Source: Setoptus koraiensis
Taxonomy: Eukaryota > Arthropoda
Length of the DNA stretch: 64,000 nt
Assembly: GCA_048013815.1 (NCBI GenBank)
Contig: CM106585.1
Coordinates: 12,772,001 to 12,836,000 of the forward strand
Direction: 5' to 3'
The position numbers were made by a program, and so were the translations under genes. Each line of letters starts with the position of its first letter. The first letter of the stretch is position 1. The notes beneath the pieces were generated by a model. The model was not told where the DNA came from. It made no database searches and saw nothing but the letters and a program-made list of their open reading frames with translations. Shown piece by piece: positions 55,310-64,000 of this stretch.

Positions 55310-57265
55310 CTTGAATGGCAATTCATCAAGAGAGTCGATAAATAATTTCTGTATATAATAACTGCAACAACGGGAACGATCTTGTTCTTGTGTAAATTCC
55401 GGTCTAGTAATTTCACAGAGCAGTCGATTATCACTCAAAAGGTTTTCTGAATTGTGTTTGTATCAATAGTAATGTCTTGATTGTCAAACGATTTTTGTTT
55501 TTCTTCGAAATAATTTGCTTAATAATTTCTAGCGATATAACAAAAATCGAGTTCTTGCTTTTTTTTTTATAAATTCTTCACTGCTTGATATAATAATAAT
55601 GTGATTACAGACAAAGATTATGCCTGGCTATGCGCTCAGAATTTTGACTAATTTTCCCAAACTAGCTGCAATAAACTCTTTAAATGTTGAACAATAGTAA
55701 TAAGTTTGTGTGTTTCTCAATAGAAGATTTCGAATAATGTATTAATGATCTAAAATTTAATGTACCAATAGTTGTCGATGGAAAAGAATCGAACTTGTTG
55801 TTGTTCGAATCTTTGTGGCGGCAGTCATATAAAGAGGTATTGCTGTTGTGATATAAGTTGCTGCGCAAGAAAGGCTAATATTGGCTTGCTGAAACTAAAA
55901 TTCATTCGCAATTGAAGCTGATGGCATCTAACTGTAAATATGATTTAGTGGTCAGCGGAGTATTCGTTTGATGTTGCTGTAGGAAAGGATAACGGTCAAA
56001 CTTTTAAGTGTGTCAGTGTTTAACAGCGAGTTACCATAAAAGCGACATTTGGGAAGCGCCAAAGTTGTTCTGCCGGGATTGCTAATAAAGTGTGGGTGTT
56101 GGTGGTAGTAACACACTTGGACAATAACATTTGGGTGGGTCCTGTTTGATAAGATACAGCAGCAACAGATGTTGTCGGTTGGCCAATGGACAGCGGCGGC
56201 AAGTTGTTTGGCCAGGCAATTGGACTCACACACGCTCGTACACACATTAAATCGCCTTTTGGCGTGTGGAAGGGACAGGTGGTGGTAGTAATAAGCGGTC
56301 TTGTAGTGCAGTAGTTGATTTTGGTAGATGACCGACGTTATGCAACGGTTTTGTTGTTGCTGCTGATGTTGAGTATGATGTTGTGCCGGTGCTAAGGTTC
56401 ATTTATTGTACCATTATCGAATGAATACAGAGTATATAAATAAAAAAAAAATGACTGAAATTGTGAGCGTGTGTGTTGTGCTGTGATAACCCTTTTGGTA
56501 CAGTCGCTCGCTGAGTATTTTGTATTGAGTGAGTTGAACAGTTGATAGTGTGCTCCAATTTTATTATATCCTCCTTGTTGTTGTTTCTAGATAGCAGTCA
56601 CTTGGTAGTGGTGAGATGATGAAGCTTCATTAGAGTGTGAAAGGTTTGTTGTGTTTGCCGTTGTGAGTATTGCATAACAGCAGCAACAGTTCAATCAGAG
56701 AGTAGTGTTACATGTGGCAGTGTGTTGCAGCCAAAAAGTGTAGCGAGTGTTTTGCCGAGTGTATTCCGCTGTGTGTTTTTATTTCATGGTGTGTGTGTGT
56801 GTATGACTCACAAATAGGCTAGTTGATAGGATAGTTGATGGTATCAGCTTGAGTAGCTGGCGCTGTTGTCGCTGGCCAGTATTCACGAATATCATACAAA
56901 GAATTATTGCAAAGAATTGTTGTTGTTGTTGCGATTGCTGCTGCAATGCATCACTGTTGGCTCAACAACAATGTGCTATTGTCCGTATTTTGCGATATTT
57001 TTATCAATATTATCAATGGCGAGTGTGAGCAATGTGTGGCAAGCTGAAGCGGGATCCCGTTTCATTTGTTATCTTATTTGTCTTTTGCTCATTCGTTGCC
57101 TGTTTGCGGACGGCGTGTCTGTGCGTGAGGGTATCAGTGTTATTGAGGTATTAATAATGATAAATAATAATAATAATTTCCTATACGACGTGCACCGAGC
57201 ATTGGAATTTCCGAATTGGAAGGACACAATAACAGCAGCGGTAATAAATAATGGTTCTCCGGGCC

Positions 57266-57395
57266 GACAGTTCGACGGTTCGATTGCGCGTTTGCTCGAC
57301 AGTTCGACGGTTCGTTTGCGCGTTTGCTCGTCAGTTAGACAGTTCGGCGGTTCGTTTGCGCGTTTGCTCGTCAGTTAGACAGTTCGGCGGCTCGT
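57266..57395. repeat. Minisatellite of about 40 bp, 3-4 copies
   Basis: Units begin GACAGTTCG(A/G)CGGTTCG and continue TTGCGCGTTTGCTCGTC. The first copy is 32 bp, lacking the final CGTCAGTTA part; the next two are 40 bp and nearly identical; a partial copy follows. The third differs from the second mainly at one A/G site. Confidence 0.9.
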
Positions 57396-59984
57396 GGGCT
57401 CGTGGCTCGATCGCCCGACTGATGGGTGCTAATGGCGAGTGATTAATAATAATAACAATGAGAGTATTGTGTTTTCCGATGTGTGCATACAGCTGGCTGG
57501 CCGATCCGGCCGAGTCGAACGGGATTGTCGAATGAGTAAATTTAACGGGCCAGTAATGAGTTTACAGACTGCCAGCGCGAGTGGACGGCATCTCGCTGAT
57601 CGAATGTGTGTGTATAATCACTCGTTATATACAGTGATGCGGTTCATTTGTTGCGCTGCAAAAGTGCAAAAGTAAAAAGTTGGCAAAAATTCTCTCTCTC
57701 TCTCGCTGCGTTCGCTTGCTTGGCGCGTCTCTGTGTGCGTGTGCGCGTTTACGTACGCCGAGTCTGCACAAGCGAGTCTGTACAAGTTGTACAGTACAAA
57801 TTGCACTGTACAAGTATAGTGAGTACAAGTGAGTTGCAGACGAAATTGACTCAGCCGCCGATTGGCGGTGTGCGTGATTGTGCGTAGTGGCGCACACTCG
57901 AGCGACTGTGTCGAACTTTGCCTTGGGTGTGTGTGTAGAATCGTATCGAAAGTGGCGAACTCGTGAGCTCAATTCGTCACTCGCACCACCATTATTGTCT
58001 TTGCGCCTGTACGCAACACGTTACACGGCGCAATACAGCCAACGTTGTGAGATTGTGGCTGCGTTACCAGCTTTGGACGCGCCTATATTGCGCGTCACTC
58101 TTTTGGGCTCGCAAAGGCTCGTCTTGCAAATTTGAAAGTTGAGTTTTGGTTAACAAGTTGACTTGCGACACGCCACTCTGTACAGTGCAATGATCAGAAA
58201 TTTCGCGCCCATTCGATCAAGATGGACGCACCGCGATCGCTCGCGAGTCGCGACTCGAGTCGAGAGAGAATTTGTTCTCCCCCGACTCACGGGCTCGACT
58301 CAAGGGATCCGACTCAAGGCTTTGAGACTCAGTTGATTGTATGGGGCCGCCCGATCGAACGTTGATCACCAAACAGCTGACAGTGCCGTGCAGCTTGCCG
58401 TGGCTATGCAACGCTCGTTGTGCTCACAATAGCGACTCAACTTTTGTTTATGCCATTCGCTTGTGCATTGTGAACCATCGAGGCCGCATGCGAATAATTG
58501 AGAATAACAATAGTCGTTGTTCGCATAGTCTTAATCCAATTAGCTTTGCTAAGGCCGCTTGCTGGAGGTGGCAACTACAGATATTCTACAATTATTATCG
58601 CTATTATTATTGCCTTCGTCGTCGGCATCATCACCGACACACAACCTGTGAATTGGCGCGGAGTTGCCGTTTATTATCTTTTATGATTGCTGGATAGAAT
58701 CAACACACAAACTTGGAACAAAATAACTTGCAGAAGAAGCAGCTACTTGGATAAGATGCAAATTTTTCACTTTACTCAACATACACAGCGACTACAACAA
58801 ACATTGAACAGGACTGATACGCAAATGAGGTGCACGCACTTGAACTAAACATGCCTAGACATTACAGTTTGTTGTTGGCTGTGAAAGATACTCGCAAACG
58901 GCAAGACACACACACACACACTATGGTAACAACTGACATTTGCGGTAATATCTCGTTATAAGCTTACACGCTAGCAATAGAGACAAGTAGGCGCATGTAG
59001 GCGAGACATCATCACTTTAACATCCTTTAACATAGGTATTCGGGCCTTCGATGCCACCCAAAGAGTTTCTCTATCTCTTCTCTATTTAAAGACAATTTTC
59101 AGATAGTCTCAAGTTTACACCGTGAATGTGCACCGCTACTACTGTCTGTAACAATGTTAGTTGTAAATTCCTTGGCAGCACACATTCAAACCCCTATCAA
59201 GTTGTTTGGATAAATCAAGAAACGATAAGCCAATAACATAGCCATACTCACAGTTAACAGTCAGTATTCTTTTTGTCACTGCTTACAGCTGCAAGACACG
59301 AGGAATACATCTGTGGTTGAGTTGAGCAAAAATTCTCATTGCTTTGTAGCTTTGTCTTAATTACTCATATATCTACTGCTATCACTAATATTCTAGCATT
59401 AACTGTGTTGAAGTATTGTTTTGACAGTTACAGTAAGCTGATGTTCTAGGCGAACAACACTAAAGCTCACGAATCACACACGTCTGTATGTCACTTCTAA
59501 ATATCTGATATATGAAGAAGAAAATATCACATGTGCGTGGTAATAACCATGCGAGACATAAATGCTTATTATGTTGGCTTGTAAATCTCATCAGTATTTC
59601 ATCAGCCTCATAATGATTAGTCGAGCGAGTTTTTATTTTATAAGTTCAATCGCTCGTGCGTGCATTATAAATAGGCATGACGTAATGCATACATGGCGGT
59701 CATTAGAAAAACTAAACTGTTACCGTATGTGAGTTACTATACTACAGTGTATATGTTATTTCCTATATTTTTTTTTCAGAGTTATCGGTGCATCTTGCAT
59801 ACCACCACTGGATACATCAACAACGGAATATGCACAAAATTCTCCATTTAAGATAACTGGATCATTAACTAGCTGATCATGTCACCTCGTTCGCACTTGT
59901 TAGTTAACAAATATTTTCCCATAAGCTTCGTGATGGTATATGATTTTTAGATAACTAACTGCTTGTGCTAATATTCGTTACAGG

Positions 59985-60147
59985 ATTGTTACTGTCACTA
60001 CAATATTACAAGAAACTAAAGCGAAAAGCTAAAAAACCAAAAGCTGACAAATGTGACCCTGGTTCGTGCACGACCATGCAGTTGCTACTTACTTGGTGCA
60101 ATGAATGTTTTAGTTGGTTCCTAAATATGCCCAATTCACACTGTTAA
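59985..60147 (+). CDS. Possible 3' coding exon of an unknown gene
   Basis: After an acceptor-like ATATTCGTTACAG the frame stays open for about 53 codons to TAA. It reads as a short hydrophobic start, a strongly basic run (KKLKRKAKKPKA) and a Cys-containing end (CDPGSCTTMQLLLTWCNECF). A membrane-adjacent basic stretch and paired Cys are unlike random AT-rich sequence, but I found no matching upstream exon; a possible one follows TTTTTTTTCAG at about 59,780. No family is recognised. Confidence 0.22.
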
Positions 60148-62847
60148 GTTAAATTAGAATCATTCCAACATTGATTGAGGCGAATTTCAGATCTCTCTCG
60201 GTCGCTAACAAATAGATCCGAATAGGTCACTGTTGCCAGATGGTAGAGAAATGGTGGTTTATTTTAGTGCGCTCAGTTATAGTTACCATTTTAGTAGCAG
60301 TTACACAGTATTGGCTGGAGATAAAAGAAAAGAAACGTTTCGAATCTCGCTAATAGTGAACGGTTATCAGTGTGTGTCAGAAAAGATGAACAATGGCATC
60401 TGTATCAATAACAACAAGTAACAACCAAGTGAAAGAATCCGGCTTACTTGGCTCACGAGAAGGATTCACTCCAAGGCGGGCACCTGTGCAAAAAAAGTAT
60501 TCACCTGTGTATCACCAATTATATTTGAGTCTCGTTAATTCAATAATCGAAACTAACTACATGGGATGACAAGTATTAGATTTGCTATCGCAAGTTCAAG
60601 TCACGAGCTTTCAAATTCTTTCCTTCGCTCACTCGGCTGCCCACGCATCTCAGAGAGAAGTATCTAAGATGAGCAATTGTCCCATCGTTGTTTGCATTGC
60701 TTGAGTTATCAAGTTACAACCAACAACATTTGACTTGGCAGCAATCGAGTGAAATGAAATGATAATTAGCATAAACAAATTCACCATCAATGCAATTGCC
60801 CATCTAATCAATCAGTTTGCCCCTCCTGCTGCCATGAGTCAATCATCGGTAAAGGTAGTTGCTTATCATTAAGGGAGGAGTAAGGGAGGAACAGAAATTG
60901 TAATAACTACAGGTCATACTGTAGTCATGATCAGTATTGTATATTTCTAAGATATTTCTAACTAGAGAGCCAAATGATAAAAAATAGGATGCAAACAGTA
61001 AATAACATAAAAATATAGAAAAGAAAGAATTCCAGAGTAATATTGCCTCTTTCATCGTGCTGCCGGCGATACCGTTCGTATATTCGAGGCATTGATATGA
61101 TGTGACATAAAAGTTTACAACAGCATCTAAACTGCAGCATTCTCTCTCTTTTACAGCAACTTCTTCAGCTAAACAAAGTCTGTATTTGTGTGCCATCTCA
61201 TTATTTTTGGCCTCATGTTGTATCACTCGTAATCCTTTCTGTTTGCTGCGTCAATCGATGAATGATCTAGCATGTGCGCCTCGAAAAGAAACACTAAAGA
61301 AGGCAAAGATTGTTGTGGCACTATCAGATCAGATCGGATCAGCACTTGTGACTAACTACTAAAGCGGTGGATACACTATGATGATATGACATCATTATCA
61401 TTATCGTGTGCATTCACCAAATTATCATTGCAACTATCCGTCTATCTTCTCTTGACACAGTGCGTACGTAGACAGTAAAAAAAGAATAGACTTTGTTCAT
61501 GATTGTGTGTGATGTATCTTTGTATTCTACTTCCATATTACCACTGCCATTACAATCGACCATTGCTGCTGCTACCATGACCCCCCTAATAATAAAAGAG
61601 TAACCAACTATCGTATCTTGGACCTTGGGGACACAAATCGATCGCGAACTGTGTGTGAAATGGGAGCACATTCTTTTGATACATGCCATGAGATGACATG
61701 TTCTCGATTATATGTCCAGATGACTTTAATTAGCGACACTCATCAATCAAATTAGAGGAGAAAATCAAATTTTCGAATTGGGCCTAAGCGACTGACAGCA
61801 ACAACCGATGGTACAGCCCAACAAGATTACACAATTATTACTGACAGTTGTATAAATTGTGGCCCGGCTGCCTACCTCCATTATCTCTCTTCAGTCGTCA
61901 TGAATGGTTTTATCCACTGCAGTCAACTTGAATCGTTTGTTAGCTCACTATAAAATACTGTCATTAATCATGACTCGCTTACAAGCCAAATGCACAATAT
62001 TGTTATCAACAGAATAACGAGATAAGTTTTTTCTTCTGCGGAAAGTTGTTGATTCTTTTCTCTGCTTATTTGCTTTGGAAAAGCCACAAGTCAAGAAGAT
62101 AATGTGTGCGTGCGAGCAAAAAGAAGTAATCATAGTATTCATTCCACTTGTCACTTGTTGTTTACTTACTGGCAAATTGTTTATCTTTCAAATTGGTATT
62201 CACACACACATTAGCAACATTAGCCGAATGGCAACAAGTGTCGCGAATACCACCGTGGCGTAAACATTATCTGTTGTTATTATGAGTATGCGATATTATA
62301 TAACTTTCCCCAAAATTATTGAGAACTATTGAGCAATAGTGATGGATTTGTTATTATTGTTGCATAAATTAGAAACGATTAAGTGTGCAGGCGAATGCGA
62401 TAGTATCTCAAATGTGAATCTAACAATCTCTTTAGGTATCAGGCATCATGTGGTTTAGCGCAGGGTGATTCTGTACCTGTGTTTAAAGATCTTGCTGCTT
62501 GTTCCTGCTTCTTACAAATTAGTTGGTTCCAAGGTTATTCAAGGTTTCTATTGCGATTCGCTGTGACAGATTAGCATCTCTTGCAAAGTTATATCCCAGG
62601 TTTTGCTGTAGTGCTGCTGAACATGTGATAATTTATTTTTTAACGAAAAACCTTGAATGGTTGCTATGGGCTTTTCCCTATCAGAGTAAGTAAGCGTGAG
62701 TTAAATGAGCGGGGAGAAGCCGGAATAACAAATCTAACACCCAATAAATATGTCAAACCAGATGATTGCCCACTAATTCAACAAACAATTTTTAGCGAAC
62801 GAGTACTATCGACACTTGGATAGCTCTCCGGGCGCAGCTCGCCAGAG

Positions 62848-62854
62848 TATAAAA
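62848..62854 (+). promoter_or_regulatory. TATA box of the glycine-rich peptide gene
   Basis: TATAAAA sits about 30 bp before GCTCATAGTCAC, an initiator-like site near 62,878, giving a 5' UTR of about 105 bases before ATG 62985. The spacing is canonical for a strongly expressed arthropod-type core promoter. Confidence 0.65.
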
Positions 62855-62984
62855 TGGCCAAAACCACCAACAAATGCTCATAGTCACAATATTGTCGTAG
62901 CAGCAGTTATTAGCTTGATAAACTTCCAATTTTACAATACCCAAACTTGATATTCATTCCAAACAACAAATACCAATCAACAAA

Positions 62985-63274
62985 ATGAAATTCACAGCCA
63001 TCATAATTCTTGTTTTGTGCATGTTAGCCGCTATGTTTACCGGACCTGAAAGCCAGGCCGTAGCCCACAGACGCGGAGGATACAGAGGTGAGTCAGACCA
63101 GTTAAATTGATTAGTTAATTTCAACGGTAGCTTCAAAATCGAGCGCTTCAATATGGGAACTATGTTGCTAATCACACTAATTGATTCATTGATACAGGCT
63201 ACCGTGGAGGTTACGGCGGCGGACGCGGCTACTACGGAGGAGGTTACGGACGTCGTGGATATTACCACGGTTGA
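62985..63274 (+). CDS. Small secreted Gly/Tyr/Arg-rich peptide
   Basis: Two exons, 62985-63087 and 63198-63274, join in phase 1 (AGAG/GTGAGT to TACAG/GC) and encode 59 residues. Residues 1-25 are a signal peptide (MKFTAIIILVLCMLAAMF, with likely cleavage after SQA). The mature part of about 34 residues starts VAHRRGGYRGYRGGYGGG and ends RRGYYHG: nearly half Gly, eight Tyr, seven Arg, no Cys and no acidic residue. Composition resembles the glycine-rich antimicrobial peptides of nematodes (NLP-29 group) and arachnids, and also some cuticle or silk proteins, so function is inference. AATAAA is at 63450-63455. The gene is compact, with a TATA box and its own intron, and is intact. Confidence 0.82.
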
Positions 63275-64000
63275 ATTTGGAATAACTAACAACATCATTG
63301 GTACAAACAACAAAATTTTGAACAAGTGACTTATCAGTTTATCATGTCGTCACTGACGTTGATTGACATGTCATTGCTTATGTCATTGTCCAATAATATA
63401 ACTTGTGCGGCCAATACCACAAACTCACACACTCACAAACACAATCTTGAATAAACAAGTGTACCTCAATTTTGAGATCACCATGTTTTAGCATCGACGA
63501 AAAACAAACAATCTGTAGCCACTGTTTCTTTGAGCTCTATATCTGCACGGCAAACGTACAGTTGTGTACCCCAAAGACAAACTTGTTGTCAATCAACAAT
63601 TACATGTGCCGCTGCGTGAGATATGCAGATGTAGATATCGCTTGCTTCTCGCATCAATTAGTTGCGCCTCCGACAACAGTTTACACCGGCACCATTGCAA
63701 CCATCAACCATCCACGAGGCAGTGTATTCTTTGTATGTATTTATTCTTGCGGCATGCACCCCCATACAAGCCATCATGATTGATGTTTCGCCTGCCACAC
63801 AATTATGACGGATTAGTTGTCTTGGCTTGCTTGTTTCGCATGTTCGGCAATCGCGAGAAACTGACACAAATGGCAAGAGCTGCCAACGGAGGCAAATATC
63901 AAATCACATTAGCCAATACATTAGCTAATGCGAAATGCAAAATCGGAATGGGCGAATGTGTTATTACTGTATTATCTGCTTTCTTGTAGCCTCTAAATCT
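63275..64000. other. 3' UTR of the peptide gene and unassigned sequence
   Basis: The 3' UTR probably runs to just past the AATAAA at 63450-63455. Beyond it, open frames at 63,472-63,783 and 63,780-63,989 have no recognisable motif and may be chance; the window ends before more can be said. Confidence 0.4.

Larger units (their letters stand above)
55310..62984. other. Long intergenic region of 7.7 kb
   Basis: No confident gene is found. The stretch 56.3-58.2 kb is GT-rich and CpG-containing, with TGTGTGTG runs and a minisatellite, and could be a promoter or untranslated first exon of a gene on either strand. A possible terminal exon is at 59,985-60,147. The remainder is AT-rich with scattered (CA)n, for example at about 58,907-58,921. 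Confidence 0.45.

Noticed and set aside
63472-63989. Two small open frames after the peptide gene
   Set aside because: They begin just past its polyadenylation signal, show no signal peptide or biased composition, and have no promoter-like sequence close upstream.
1-64000. Transposons, retroelements, virus-derived elements, CRISPR arrays and intact tRNA or rRNA genes
   Set aside because: I looked for long terminal repeats, inverted repeats, reverse transcriptase, integrase, transposase or capsid-like proteins and complete tRNA folds and found none beyond one tRNA-like fragment. Short or diverged copies could be missed by eye.

Overview
The window looks like nuclear DNA of an invertebrate animal. 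It has spliced genes with short introns of about 50 to 200 bp, one giant intron, long intergenic stretches, AATAAA signals, CAG/CAA-coded glutamine runs, and clear animal orthologues: an ARID1/Osa BAF subunit, an endosomal syntaxin, dihydropteridine reductase, a Daughterless-type E protein, MED29, TMEM135, sphingosine-1-phosphate phosphatase, an HSPB8-like small heat shock protein and a DNAJB6-like J protein. The heat shock protein and bHLH sequences resemble arthropod ones, and an arthropod (perhaps a mite) is the best guess. No sequence here fixes the species. I saw no reverse transcriptase, integrase, transposase, LTR pair, capsid gene or CRISPR array.

Layout. 1-1.6 kb: a secreted Gln/Ser-rich protein of unknown function (+). 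1.8-6.0 kb: an ARID1/Osa-like protein (-) that keeps the whole C-terminal BAF250_C region but shows no ARID domain. 6.0-7.2 kb: a divergent spacer full of CA/TG repeats. 7.2-7.9 kb: syntaxin (+). 8.4-9.3 kb: dihydropteridine reductase (-). 9.3-11.5 kb: non-coding, with a short eroded copy of a piece of the neighbouring E-protein gene. 11.5-13.1 kb: the E protein daughterless (-). 14.1-14.9 kb: a 500-N gap flanked by the same 126 bp on both sides, so probably an unmerged contig overlap. 14.8-15.8 kb: a one-pass membrane protein with a VWC domain (-). 16.1 kb: MED29 (+). 17.1-18.7 kb: TMEM135 (-). 18.7-23 kb: non-coding. 23.0-24.3 kb: S1P phosphatase (+). 26.2-32.0 kb: a giant unknown secreted protein in one exon (+).

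33.0-47.5 kb: one gene on + whose three exons join in phase across an intron of about 12.7 kb, giving a four-pass membrane protein with a long Asn/Gln/His-rich tail. The intron is GC-richer than its surroundings, crowded with GGGGCC/GGGCCC words and short tandem repeats (several of period 10-11 bp), and holds a tRNA-like fragment. 48.9-50.0 kb: an HSPB8-like small heat shock protein (-). 54.0-55.3 kb: a DNAJB6-like co-chaperone (-). 55.3-63 kb: mostly non-coding, with one doubtful exon. 63.0-63.3 kb: a TATA-driven two-exon gene for a tiny secreted Gly/Tyr/Arg-rich peptide (+).

The genes are mostly unrelated housekeeping and developmental loci and do not form a pathway cluster. The nearest thing to a functional pair is the two chaperones HSPB8-like and DNAJB6-like, whose relatives both restrain polyglutamine aggregation. 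No previously undescribed multi-gene system is evident. The most original items are the ARID-less Osa, the glycine-rich peptide, the two orphan secreted proteins, the giant-intron membrane protein, and the E-protein relic. All exon joins were worked out by hand from GT/AG sites, reading phase and family similarity.
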